A stretch of DNA of 64,000 nucleotides from Oikopleura dioica (lineage: Eukaryota; Chordata; Appendicularia; Copelata; Oikopleuridae), in the NCBI GenBank assembly GCA_907165135.1, contig OU015569.1, positions 7,936,501 through 8,000,500 on the forward strand. Direction: 5' to 3'. The notes under the pieces are model-generated. The model worked only from the letters and a program-made list of their open reading frames with translations. It made no database searches and had not been told where the DNA came from. Below, one piece after another: positions 23,407-36,424 of the stretch. The position numbers and the translations under genes were made by a program. Every line of letters begins with the position of its first letter. Positions within the stretch are counted from its first letter, which is position 1.

Positions 23407-26400
23407 CTCTATGCCGCAATCAGCAGAACAGGCGAAAAATGTAAAAAAGTAAAGCTCTTGAAATCCAATCAAATAAATTGACAGATATTCCTTCGGTACT
23501 TCTTTTTCCGCGATTCCGTTTGCGACGTAGATATAGACGATTAAGCTGTGCTTTGATCCTTTTAGCTCTTCTTCTTTTTTCTCCAATTCTGTTGTTCGAA
23601 AGGTGTATTCCTTTGCGAGAAAAAAAACTAAAAATGAAGTAGAAGTACTCTCTGAATGGACTGTGAAATTTCTGTTGGCTTATTTCTCCCGTTGATGATT
23701 TTAGGGAGCGCGCGGAGCAGTGCGCGGCGCAGCGCCCCGCCGTGGTCTCTCCCTCTCTCTAGCGGCCTCCGACATCATTATTCTGGAGAAAGAAATCACT
23801 CTTCACACTAAGAGTGAGACGAAAGCTCTTTAGTTACTGACATGAAAGCCTCTACAGTTGGTGGTAACTCCTCGAGATTCAGCGTCTTTGTATTCTTGAA
23901 TTATCAACATTTGAAAAAATTCGAAGAATCTGGGTTTTTAGCGCTTCATATTTGTGTGCATATCAGGAATTCAAAATCGTGACAGAAAATCAGATTACGG
24001 AAACAAACGTGTTCACTCTAAGATGGGGAATTTTGAATTTGAAATCGTACGTAAAACTCCGTTCAATTCGTAAAAACTAGAAATGATGAGTCCTCCTGTG
24101 ATGATTAAAGAAACCTAATAGCTCAAAAAAATGAAACAAAATCTAATATGCTTGAAAATCCTTGCAAGAGGCCTTGAAAAAAGCACGTTCCTTCCGATTT
24201 TGATTTGAATCAAGTATGATGAATTACGTCTTGAAAATATATTCGCCCTTTGATTCAATCGAGAATCATCTTTGGAGAGAACAAATTTTACGTAGAGAAG
24301 GGCTCTCATTCGAGCCTATGATTCGAGCCATCCAGTATCTCTAGAATCTGGACTAGTGGTTAGGGTTAGAGACTGAAAACTCTTGACGGGGGGTCCGGCG
24401 TAGCCCCCTGGATTAGGCCTTGGGGTTAGAGACAGCTCGAATGATAAGTTATCATTGATAACCCCCTACTACCCAAATTTTATGATCAAAAAAGTGGAAT
24501 GCTAGGATGATCCACGTAACGTGCTTCAAGTAAGTGCTTCAATTTTTTAATTTGCGTATTCAAAAGTGACCGGCCCAGGATACCTCTTTCGTCTCACTTT
24601 TGCACGGTGCTTTCTTGAAAAAACATCCGTAATATTTAAACTGAGAATATGTCAATTTCTATTTCGGGGTACTTAAAATATCTACCATGATAAATGACTC
24701 ACTTTAGTTGCTGCGATTTGATAAGAAACGGCCTTGCTAATTCATGGCTGTAGAAGAAGATCGTGAATGCGTGGATATGGTGTGCGATAAAGTCAAGATT
24801 CTTGTGGTTGGCCTCTCCTGCTGCTCGAGGAGCTGGTTTAATTAGAAATTTCATCATCGCGCTTGCTCATTCGAATGAAAATACGCCTTGCTATACCAGA
24901 AAGGGAACACCTGCCACCAGTCCGGAATGTTTCCTTGCCACATGATTTATATCAAAAATCTACAAAAGCTAAGCGACCTTCTGCGAAGAATCGTGCGCTC
25001 TAAGAACACCAGTTTCTAGAACACCGATTGTTTTGATCTCACAATTCACTCTCAAGCAACCTCAACTTCTACCTACAACCCGTAAAAAGAAGACAAAAGA
25101 CAAGAGAAGAGTAGAGTCGATTGATAAAGTTGTCAAAGACGGTCTACTCTTCTCGTATGTTGTATTGAAATTGATTTTATTCAGGTAAGCTGGCTGTTTG
25201 CCGCTCCGTTTCGGAGAATATGTGCGCTGTCCAACTGGTTCCCAGTTTGTGTCATGAATGCTTCCATACTTGGAATGAAATCATCTTCGATTCGCGTCGA
25301 ACTAAACGTAACTTCAAGAAAGTATTACACTTTTACTAAGCTTACCTTTTTCCTGACATGTTCGGACTGTCAAGGTCATTTTCAGACTGACGCTGAAAAG
25401 TCAAAATATCCTTTTGAAAACAGATCCTCAACAACATTCTAGAAAATCTCCGAACTTATCACATGATCTGTTTTTATTTTACCTAAGCGGGGCTCGATCG
25501 AAGCTCTAGAAAATGCAAGTTCAAAATTGGAAAAGTAGCTGAATCAAGTTGAAGAACCCACCAAGCTGGCGAATTATCTCTTCACATATTCCGACGGGAG
25601 TAAATAGAATTTTAGAAATCAGCGAAATGGTAAATTGCCTGGTCAAGACTACCTTCCAATGCCCTTTAAAGTACTGTCAAGATCAATTGACAAAAAAATT
25701 TAATCCGTGCTCGTCGGAAAGATATCTCGTAAAATACAACATTCGCCGAAATTCATGAAATCGAAATATAAAAAGCGCGATCTTTGACACTGCTCGGTTT
25801 TGATGGAACGTGAGGAAGCGGCGACCTCGGCTGCCTTGAAAAAACAGAATCCTTCCGGCGCTGTGCCCTGGATCAGCCGTTTATTTTCTCGCTGCGTCTA
25901 AGGTTAACGAAGCCGCCTTTCTCGCTATTTTGAAACGTCCTGTTTCGAACACCAGTTGCTAGAAAATGACAGTGAAGTGATAGCGATAGCTATCGCCTTG
26001 TGAACCCTTGCATAATAAGTCCGCGATTCGGCTTGTCCGGTCTAAATTCCTCTTCTCTTATGAAAGCCAAAATTAAAAATAAAAATCGCCGAGCCTTCTT
26101 AAACAATTTTTTTAATTTTGCACGCTCGTTGATTTCTAAACAAAAAACTTCAGTGCCAAAAACATGCCACGTTACGAACTCTTTCTAAATCCCTTCTTTT
26201 CTTCGCAAATTTCAAAAGCAAAATTCTACATCCGGAAAATTGAACCACTAAAACCAGAGAGACAAAACGACTTTCTAGGGATCTAAGTAGTACCAAAAAC
26301 GAAATGCGGTTGCATACGTCTTCGAATACGACTGTACTTGCGATCGGCGACCTCTTCTGAATAAAATTGGGCAGTCAAAGTTGACTCACGTTGGCTATGG

Positions 26401-28160
26401 AAGAGCAGGCGACCAACGTCAAATTCAACGGCGACCGCTGGAAATTCATAAATCAACACCCGAGCCACATAATGGCGGAGGTAGATCAGGCTTTTATCGA
26501 TGAGCTAAGTTTGCAACGAGGGGTCTAGGTGCTCCGCGCTTTGTGTGGCAGCTGATCTATATCCAAAGTGTGATGTCTTGATGCGTGCTAAATCAGGCTC
26601 ATCAAAGCGCGTGGTGACCAATCAGTATCAAATTTTCGAGGTTATCCCCGAGTTGATGGGATGCCCAAAAAGAGCAAAGCATGTGGCCGCTGCTTTTATT
26701 GAATTTAGTGAAGTTGCAAGCGGCCCCCAATGGAGAATTCCATCCCCGAGAAGAAACTGCAAAACTATGGACGCAAACTGTCTGCGAAGAAACACCCGAG
26801 AACTCAAAAAACGCGGAAGAGTAAATCAACACACACATTCTCATTTTAAAAATTGAAATTTCAGAATCAAAAGCTGCTGCAAACAACCGAAGGAAAGATT
26901 CAATTTCAAAGATTTTGTCTTTTTTTTGGAAATTTAAAGGTTGAGCCTTGATAGACGCGCAAGGGGACGTGGAACATCAAACTAACTTTGCGTCCGCTGA
27001 TCATGTTCCCTGGCGAGGAATCGTACACATATCCCTACAGCCATCGTTATCTTAGTTCGTGTGTTTTCCGAACATGTGACATTTCCGAATTTTCATTTCG
27101 TCTAACAGCTATCTTATCTCTTCACTTCTTTGTTCACTAATCCCTCGTGTTTGCAGTCTTTCTGGTGGTTCGTTTCGGTACGAGGAGTACAGTCTCTAAA
27201 AAGTTTAATTAAAACCGGGTTCAAATGATTGAGTGACAAACTAGCGCAGGGCTCTGGAATTCGTTGATGCTTTTTCAATCTTCAGGAGGCTAAAGGTTGC
27301 GTTCAGAGGACGTTTTCACAGTCGCACAGAAGAGCTCCAATTCTATTTTCAAAGAAACAAAAAGAAAGAATCGCCGCAGAAAGAAACAAACTCCGAAATC
27401 TGCTACGCTAAAGGTTATTTGAAATTTAGTAACCTTTTCTTTGTCTGCTAGCCGTTTGGAAGCTTTTTCTAAAACATACTAGAACAGTTGACTATAAACG
27501 TGCATAGGACGTAACTTAAAGGGATCAAAAGCGGATAATCGGTTGCCCAGGAGTCGGGCCTCACCTCAGCCTATTTTCCACCAGTTTCTTCAGTTTTCTT
27601 AAGAAAAAAGCTAAACAAAAGTATTTTTTCTGAAGCTCACGTTTTCTCATTTCGTAATTATAAGTAAGCATGCGATAATTTTTTTCTCAAATTTGTATGA
27701 GTAAATTCGCGGCCTTAATTTGGCGAGCGAAGCTTATTCTTTTGGTGAAGCGTTTGCTAAAGCTGGGAGTTCATTTCACGAAAATCTTGATCCATTATTA
27801 TCGAAATTGAATATTCAAAGCTAAGCTTGATTTTGAAATGAATGAGCAACTGGCAATCGAATGCCAAGACGATTTCTAAGGTTGAACGAAAACACGTAAA
27901 ACGCGTTAGGTCGAGCTTGATGAATCTTCGTCAATTGAGTACACGTAACACTCATTTATCAACTTTTAGAACATTTACGAGCTGCACAGAACTAACTTCG
28001 AGGAAAGGTTCAACTAGCTGCTTACTCAGATTTAAAAATATCTTGGACGGGCGCATCGTGGCCCAAACTTCTATTTGCGGATAAACCAACTATTTTTAAC
28101 GCGAATTAATCTGGGGGAAACATAACGTAATGAAAGGTGCCTAACGTGTTCGATATTCCA
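23407..28160. other. Gene-poor stretch
   Basis: Nearly 5 kb without a supported gene on either strand. Visible features are a GC-rich island at about 23705-23745 within AT-rich sequence, a dispersed repeat at 24422-24474, and scattered frames of 60-103 codons lacking splice context. A 32-codon frame at 25803-25901 sits about 35 bp after a TATAAAAAG, but nothing else supports it. The stretch could be the regulatory region of the guanylyl cyclase gene or decayed transposon sequence. Confidence 0.5.
24422..24474. repeat. Dispersed repeat, copy 1
   Basis: It contains GGGGTTAGAGACAGCTCGAA followed by a small palindrome (ATGATAAGTTATCAT) and ACCCCCTACTA. The core CAGCTCGAATGAT plus ACCCC(C)TACTA recurs at 32184-32223. 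Confidence 0.55.
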
Positions 28161-28163
28161 AGC

Positions 28164-28171
28164 TATAAAAA
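28164..28171 (+). promoter_or_regulatory. TATA box upstream of the guanylyl cyclase
   Basis: TATAAAAA occurs about 70 bp before the first candidate ATG. It is plausible as a core promoter but not independently supported. Confidence 0.35.
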
Positions 28172-28234
28172 TAAACCGACAAAAGAGAAGCCATCTGATC
28201 TCATCTGCTGCTGCCCAGCAAGGACCCCTTACTC

Positions 28235-31200
28235 ATGTTATCAGCCGAATCAATCGATGGTAAGCCAACATTTTTGATATTTTTGATAAAATATGTTTCA
28301 GCGACATCTTCCCTGTTATTATTGGGCCAGTTTCATCGTACTCACTCAATCGAGTGATCCCTTTCACCTCCTTGTTTTTGGATTTGCGAATTATTAGAGC
28401 GACTAACATATCCTTAAATTATACACATGAGCGCGAAACAACGTGCGCTCTCCTGCAGGAGCTTCGGAAAATTTCTCGATTGAAGCAAAGCCTGACTATT
28501 AACCACTCGAGTCATTTCTCAAACTTGGCATGAGATAGATCGACTTCATTATTTGATATAATTTGCAAAGCCAGACTTAGTTTAACATCCTCACGATCAG
28601 CCCCGGTGGAATGTCTTCCCAACTTCGCAACGTAAGTGCAAGTGATCGTCTTTAAGACCGTCTTACTAATAGTAATAATCATTTGGGTAGAATGCGGATG
28701 TAATAGATGAAGACCGCGACATCGGACATTTGGTACGAGTAGGAGTCAGCGCTCAGAAATATGGGATCGCACTCTTTCACGTTACGCAGAAGTACAACTG
28801 GACGAAGAACTTTGTGCTAAACACATTGCAGGGGCCTGGAGTAAGTCACTTTCTCCGTTATCAGGCCATTCGAGAGTCGAGCTCAGCTGCCCATTTCAGT
28901 AAGCAACACTTTTCAGATCGACTACCGAGAGACTAACGAGGTGTCTGATTTCCTGGCTCAAGGAATTTACGACGGCATGGCCGACCAGTTTAGCTATACA
29001 AATCTTACCTTCAAACATATACGCTTTTACAACAGCCAGGCAATTGACGACGAGAAACACCGTCTTTACTGCGATCCTGCAAACTGCCCCCAGTCAGAAG
29101 AACAGTGCATGAAAAAGTGCTGCGAATCATTCGACTATAAGGATGAGCTCGATATCTTGCTATTTGTAATCATATTAAATGGTTCATAGCAATTTTAGAA
29201 CAGCTTAGTAGAAAGTATATCGAACCCTTGAGAATAGAAGTACCTAGAAAGAATCAGAAGTGAAGGTCGTATTATCATCATCACAGGTCCGGGCTACTTC
29301 AGTATCCTTTCAAAAAGATTACTCAAAGCCTCGCCAAGAAAATGCGTTATTTTCTTGATCCACGTAGATGATTATTTTGAATTTATATGTGATTATGAGT
29401 TTTTCTAAAGCCCCTTTCTTAGCTGACTACGGACTTGAGAAATGTGACTATCTTGGCGATTTCTTCGAAGCTGCATGGCAGGCGTGGCTTTTCTCGATTT
29501 TTCCAGTACAGTCTGTAGTCGAGACTCTTGAGTCAAGAAACAAGGGTTTGTATTTTGTTTCGATGTTTCTCATCGAACAAATTGCACCAGATCGCCTCTG
29601 TAAGCATAAACTTGCTCATAATCATCAGTCATATACTCATTAATAATGAAGAAAGATTAATCAAGTCAAACTTACGGAAAGCCGCGAAAAGGAAGGATTC
29701 TGGGACGAGGATGGCCACTCCGAGTTTGTTTTCATCCTTATTGATTTCCAAGAGCTCGACATTGACAGACTCCAAGAAAAGCTGCCAGTAAGCCAGGCAC
29801 GCAGTTTTCGTTTTGTGGAGTGTCGCAACTTTCGCTAATGTTTCTTCAGTAAATACAATGAACGTGATCGGACCGACGTTATCGCCGATCACTGATAATA
29901 ATTATACCATCGCGCACTTCTTAGCATGAACATAGACTGTTGATTTCAGCACTAACTGCTTGTGTGGCATTTCTTGAACAGAGTTTTTGACTGTATTTTG
30001 GCGTGGCCTAACGCGAGGCGACTCCCTCGATTAACGAACATACCGCGCGGTTTAATTTCGACAAAAGGATTTCTTCTAGCTCGAGTCACCTATTCGAACG
30101 CTAGGAATGAGCCGCGAGGCCCGAAAGTGGTCACACATATTCCAGTCGATGGTTATTCTGCGGCCACAGAGACCCTCTGGGCCGAAATTTGACAAATTCG
30201 CGAAAGTAAGTATAGCCAAGCTAGAATTCTTACTCAGCCCATTATCATAACAAGGGAGCCCCTCGTAGTCTCCAAACAGTAAGGTTCTTTTGCTTATATT
30301 GCCTTGAAGACTTATCAAGATATTATTTTTCGGGACGTGGTGAAGCCACAGCGCGCTTGCTTATCAAAAGAAAGCTTTTAATCGAAAGAACTAAACCAGC
30401 GCGATTTGCATTTCGATCAGCTAAAGATCGCCACGTTTCCTAATACCTCACTTCCGCGCTTAGCTAATACTACATGCCAAAAGTAATACTGTAATCGGTT
30501 CAAAGAAACACGTTTTTTTAGGAATTGTGGGAATTTACCAAGAAACGCAAACACAAGATCGAGTCTCATGCGCGCTACTTCAACGACAGCCACACAATCG
30601 AAAAGCTCGAGGAGTTTAATGCTTTCGAGAGCTACTTCGACCCGCGAAGGAATCTCTATCTCGGATACACCTATGATTCCATTAAACTTTACGAGACTGT
30701 TCTCAAGCGCTTCTTCGACTCCAGTGATTCAACCATAGCTGACGTTTTCCTAAACACAAACGGTTTCATGGTGGCACCTAGGGGTAAGACTAGTCTTTTC
30801 GTGAATACTAGCTTTCGTAGCTTAATTAATTAATAATACAAAAACAATTAAGGTCTTGCTGCGGTCAAGCAATACATTCGCGGCAAGAAATTTCCTTCCG
30901 TCATGAGCGAGAGCGACTTCCGAATCGATGAACATGGAGGAATGTTGTCGTAAATATCGCGTCCCAAAGTCAACTTGCGCCTTCTTGCGCCTTGACAGTG
31001 CCAATTTTCGAATTTCGCATGAATTTCGTGCTCCAAAGAAAGACTACTTTCATTCAAATCTCGGTTTGATTAAGATGCACCTTATCGATATTAGAGGTGG
31101 TCTAGAATTTAGTTTTTCATGATGCAACGGAAAGCTGATAAGTGGCTTATTATCTTCAAGTAAAAATTCAGTTAATGACACAACTTCCTGAATCTTTTTA

Positions 31201-34200
31201 CTAGTAGAGATCATTTTGCGAGAAGAAGCCAGTTCATTTTTTCGAAATTATTCTTAAATTTGACTATCAATCATAAACATGCATAAATGAGCACGGCCCG
31301 ATCGGAGTATCGCAATATTCAAACATTTCAATATTCTTGAAAAGACAGAGACATCGACTTCGAGTTTCTGAGCTTCAATGGTGGCCATTTTGAGCGATCA
31401 GGCATTTTCATCGGCGAGATGAGCAAGTACGAGATCCAAAGGCATATTCGATTCAACACCAAAGACGGTCTGCCTCCTTTGGACACGCCGAAATGCGGTT
31501 TTCTGGGAGAGAAGTGCAAGAAACTCTGTAAGTCAGCGCCGTTTCCTGTAATTAGCTCCGATTGCATCAGAGCAGTTGTTTACTTTAAAAGAAACGAAAG
31601 GGTCTCTTTCCATTTTCGGGAAAGGAAGAGACTGGCCTCGTTGGAGACTCTCACGGTCCCGCGGTCACATTCCGGGTCCTCTGAGGCGTCTTTTTCAAAC
31701 GTTCTCTTTTGACGTCACGTGATGCCACTATTTGTGCATTGAATCTCGCTAGACACCTTTTCCTCTTATGCATTCCAAGCATTTCTTATAAACAGAGTCG
31801 CTTACCAACATTCTCAGTAACCAAGACGCAACTCATGTTGATCGTTACTGGCTGCGTAATACTGGTGCTCCTGTTGACTGTTGCCTACATCACCCGACTG
31901 TATATTCACGAGAAGCAATTGTCCAACGAGTGGTGGCGCATTCATTGGCACGATCTCGAAATGGAGAACGAAATTAATGACTACGACAGGCAGCTCCAGA
32001 ACAAGTCTTTCAAGGAAGGGTGACTTTTGATTACTCTCACTCTTGAGTTTACTTATACTGAACCGCAGCGTAAATCTTGCGTAATGCTAGAGTATGCGAC
32101 ACTGAATAGGCGCATAAATCTTGATTGCATGAGCTTGGCCGCTTATTCGGCTTTATTGCAATGCATGAGGGAAACCAGTATAAGGTTTAGGGTTGGGGGC
32201 AGCTCGAATGATTACCCCTACTAGCATTTAGATTTCGCAAGTGATGGAGCTTTTCATTCTTAATTATGACATAAGGGATTGTGGACTTTCTGGAAAATAA
32301 ATGAAATGCACGTCGAGTTCCGCTGAGCTGCCAATTTGGGTGGCTGATAAAAGGTTTTGTCGGTTTTCATTGACCTCGGGGATAACGTCATCCCGCAACT
32401 CGCAACCTACCAGGTGTGTTTGGCTTACCGATCCCCTCGCTTGAAGGGTATAATACAGGCACTCCATTTACTAATTCTATTCCTCGTCTGTCCCACTTTA
32501 GCGTTTTGAGCTTCTGCCGGCTTGTCCTTGACGCTAGTCCTCAGTTATTGCTGTTTTTATACATAAAATGTCCTCAGGAGGCCATATTGGAAGTAGAAGT
32601 ATCCTTGCTTATAATTACACGTAGCTTCGGAAAAACGCTGTCCAAACTTTCAAAGAGAGACTTCTAATCGTTTGTTAAAATAGTCTTAAAATGTGAAAAC
32701 AAGATTTTTCTAGCGTGCGAATGATTCGAAAAGATTGAAAAATAATTTTAAAAACTTATGAAAATTGGCGTTTCTTTTTCCTTTCTGATAATCGTTGTGA
32801 AATTACAAAATTAAAACAGGTCCCAAAGTGGCGGAGTGTATTTTTACCGAGTCTGAGCAGCTTAATCGGCCAAAAATCATTTGCCAAGGTGTTTTTTATT
32901 GGGTCGCTTAGCCGCCGACTCAAGAAGGTTTTACTGGAGCTTTAAATTTGGTCCAAGAACGGACGTCATCCTTTTCAGCAAATGGACTTTTACGGTGGAG
33001 ACGAAATTAGCCAACGATTTGGAAACTTTTACGCCTTCAGGGTTGGGTTCTTAATCCATCAAATTATTTAATGAGGATTGTATACTTCTAAACATAATCA
33101 ACTTTTGAACTCAAATCTCAGCGGGTCAATGACAGGCCTCGGTAAGATTGCGTTCGCGGCCGGATACGCAAGACGAAATATTTCCTTCAGACTCGCGCTA
33201 TCGACTGACCGATTACTTGCCAAGTTCCAAAGCTCAAACGCTGGTTTGTCGCTTCCGGGACAAAAACACAGCCGTCAAAATGCTCCCTTATCTTCAAAAG
33301 GTCGAGCTTTCTCGTCAGCAGCAGCTAGAATTCAAGGCGGTAAGTAAATGGAGTAAGAACCATTAGAAATATCAATTACTCTTCTGACAGCGCTTGTGAA
33401 CGGCATTTTTAAGAGTGTTAATTTGGGGATACAACTCATTCTGGGCATTCTTTTTCTCAGCCAAATTTGAAGTTAGCTTTAAAAATTTCAACCAGAAGTA
33501 ATTCTTCTAGGCGAAAGCGATGCTCTTTATTTAGAGGGACGTGAAGAAAGCAAAAGGCTTACATAATAAAGCCTCTGAGATACATAAAGTAGCCAGAAAA
33601 TAGGCATCGAAGGTGCTGGATTCTCAACCGAGCTGCCAAATTGACACGAGCCCTTGCTCACTGACTCGTAATTAGCATATTCTCACAGCATGGGGCTCTA
33701 AACAGAGCGTCACTTGCCGGTTCCCACCGCCCATTTTCGCCTGAAAGTGACGAGCAGTTAGCGGCATTGCCCAGCAGATGAGTCCGGGCGGTTCCTTAAA
33801 CCAGCTTCTTTCTTGCGTCAGCTTCTGGGGCGGACACTTTGTGTAGCGGTCTCTCAGCTGCTGGAAAACACGCACCGCTCCATGAGTACACTACCTAATT
33901 TCAGTTCAGATCAAAGACATCTACAGTGAACATCTCGTGCATTTTATCGGCGTCTGTATTGACTCCCCGAACGTGTGCATCCTCAGCGAGCATTGCAAGG
34001 AACGCCGGTTGCGCAATTCGAACTCACTTTTAACACTTAATACGAAACCGGTTATAGTGGGGCTCTTTGTACGATATTCTTGAATGTTCCGACTTTCGAT
34101 TCGATCTTGTTTTCCAGCTCTCATTGATAGGGGACTTGGTTGCTGGAATGAGCTACCTGCATCAGAGCGAAATCGGCGTTCACGGCTATTTGAAGTCAAA

Positions 34201-36424
34201 AACTGTCTCGTAGACATCCGATTTTGTCTCAAAATTGGTGATTACGGACTTCCAAGGTGACAAGATTTTTCATCTTTTGAATCAAAAGTTTTGATTAATC
34301 AAATTAAAGTCTTCGAAACGCTAAGAAGTACTGGGATCATCCAGTTGATGCACAGAGTCTTCTATGGACAGCTCCGGAGATTCTGAGAAAGCTTGTTGGC
34401 GAAAACGACAAAAAATCACAATTTTATGGGACGCAAAAAGGAGACGTCTACAGTTTTGGCATAATTCTTCACGAAATCCTTTTCCGCAAAGGTAAGACAA
34501 ACCAACGATATTCGAGCTAAATTTATCCAAGGCCCATTCTATTTGGAAGATGAAGAAGCCCAGCCAAGAACACTAGAATTGAGCCACATTCTAGCCCAAG
34601 TGGCGCAAGTGAAGAGCTGGCCTCAGCCTCATGGTGAGAATTAAACTAGATTACCTATTAACCTAAACGTATTCTAATCAGCTGATTCAGATTGTGAAGA
34701 GATTGAACCGCTCAGACCCAGCTTTATTCAAGAGATCGATATTGACGACGAGTTAAAAAATATTATCACACAATGCTGGGAAGAAGATGAAGAGGCTAGA
34801 CCAACTTTTAGTCAGCTTAGCTAGGGATCTGATAAATAGAGTCATTTTTAGATAATAATTCAAACATTAATAGGATATTTGGTGAAGAAAAGAAACCAGT
34901 TTTGCTTTGACCCCTTTAAAGCTCACTCGTGAAAAAATATCGCTCAAAGAAGACTGGAAGTGCCTCCGGAAATCTAGTCACTGATTTGGTGGAACGTTTA
35001 GGGCAGTGGTCTTCAAACTTAGAAGCAATCGTAGAGGAAAGAACACAGGGCTATCTTCAGGAAAAGGAAAAAACAGAGAATCTTCTGAATGAGATTTTAC
35101 CTCGGCCAGTTGCCACCAAGGTAAACTCCTTCGTTGCGAGAGAAGTTCTCTCGAGGAGCCATAACCGTTGAAAACTTATCAAGCTTAAATTTTTAGCTTA
35201 TCAATGGCGAGCCCGTTCAACCCGAGGCATTTGGCTGTGTGACGATCTTCTTCTCTGGTAGAGACAACGTCGGCTCGGCGCTTATCGAATGTTATTCTGA
35301 ATTCTAGATATCGTCGGCTTCACGGCGCTTGCCAGCGCGTCCAAACCGCACGAGGTCTGCCAAATGCTCAATGATCTATACACGCTCTTCGACGCCATTA
35401 TTGACGGCTTCGATGTTTATAAGGAGAGGCTCCATCGAATTAATGTATCTTAAATATTGGAAATAGTGGAATAAACTAAGCTGGAATCAGAATAGTAAAC
35501 GATACTCGGAAGGGTCAGCTTCCCCACAAGAGTTGTTGTTTTTTGCAATTAAGATGCTGATTCGCCTCGCGAAGATGTTTAGACTAGTCCGAAGAGGCTT
35601 GTTTTCATAGACGCCAGCTCTGTTGCCTTTTCCATCAGATGCAATCACCTAAGAGAGGCAAGATGAGCTCACGTTCGAAATGCCGATCCAAAAGAACATT
35701 TTTTGAGTAAACCGAGGATTAGATAGCCTTTTGCAGGCTATAAATAAGCAAAAGCGTTTTTGACATAAAATTGAGCCCATGAAAAGGTGGAGACCATTGG
35801 AGATGCGTACATGCTTGTGTCAGGTCTTCCAACGCGTAATGGAGATCACCACGTCGAGCAAATTTGTCTATGTGCTCTTGCGCTCTTACAGAATGTTCAA
35901 GGAAATTTTAAAATTCATCATCGACCACAAGAGCAACTAAAGGATGCGGTTCAGACACTCAGACCACTTTTCGAGAGTATTTCCAGCTGTAAAGTCCTCA
36001 AAAATCATAATGCTGCATGGTATAGTCTCAGCCGAGAAAAGCTCCGAATCGGCATTCATTCAGGCCCATGTGTAGCCGGCGTAGTTGGAAAGAAGATGCC
36101 ACGCTACTGTCTCTTTGGTGATACGGTCAACACTTCTAACAGAATGGAATCGAGCGGCTTACGTAAAATAGTCAAGTTTATCTTTAACAATTTTTTCTAG
36201 CTTTGAAAATTCATCTCTCGCCCAAGTCCCATGATATACTAGAGAATTCATTCCCGTCGAAGTTTATTACTGAGCTGCGTGGCCCTGTTGAAATGAAAGG
36301 CAAAGGGAAGGTGACGACGTATTGGCTGCTGGGAACTGATTCTGGACCATTTGATGAACCGAAATGGGAAAATAAGCAGGATGGCGAGCAATTCGTCGAT
36401 CATCCAAAGTTTGACTCAGGTTAA
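28235..36424 (+). CDS. Receptor (particulate) guanylyl cyclase
   Basis: About 20 exons encode a natriuretic-peptide-receptor-like cyclase that would make cGMP at the plasma membrane. In order: a ligand-binding ectodomain ([57 protein letters not shown], then [10 protein letters not shown] next to the membrane); one transmembrane helix ([18 protein letters not shown], about 31860); a kinase-homology domain ([61 protein letters not shown]); a coiled-coil linker ([11 protein letters not shown]); and the cyclase domain ([54 protein letters not shown]). Two introns (34000-34057, 35424-35786) have GA donors. One base is missing in the A-run at 34198-34202. The N-terminal exon is not settled: the ATG at 28235 is out of phase with the next exon. 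Introns are longer than elsewhere, up to 1.1 kb. Confidence 0.85.
32184..32223. repeat. Dispersed repeat, copy 2, in a guanylyl cyclase intron
   Basis: GGTTTAGGGTTGGGGGCAGC then TCGAATGAT and ACCCCTACTA match the repeat at 24422-24474, without its central palindrome. It lies in the long intron after the transmembrane exon. Confidence 0.55.

Noticed and set aside
23705-23745. GC-rich island considered as an rRNA or CpG-island fragment
   Set aside because: About 40 bp, no recognisable rRNA motif and no gene start nearby.
24357-24370. GGTTAGGGTTAGAG, telomere-like repeat
   Set aside because: Only two units; consistent with chance or with the dispersed repeat next to it.
24345-24372. Sequence CTGGACTAGTGGTTAGGG resembling the 5' part of tRNA-Glu, possible SINE head
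   Set aside because: No matching acceptor stem or convincing B box downstream; similarity limited to the A-box region.
25803-25901. 32-codon frame starting MEREEAATSAALKK about 35 bp after a TATA-like sequence
   Set aside because: Too short and unsupported by any family or splice signal; noted only as part of the gene-poor region.
26545-26856. 103-codon plus-strand open frame
   Set aside because: No motif, no splice context, and an equally long frame on the opposite strand.
33672-33875. 67-codon minus-strand frame within a guanylyl cyclase intron
   Set aside because: Lies inside an intron that joins cleanly (LEFKA to IKDIYSEHL); no motif or splice sites of its own.
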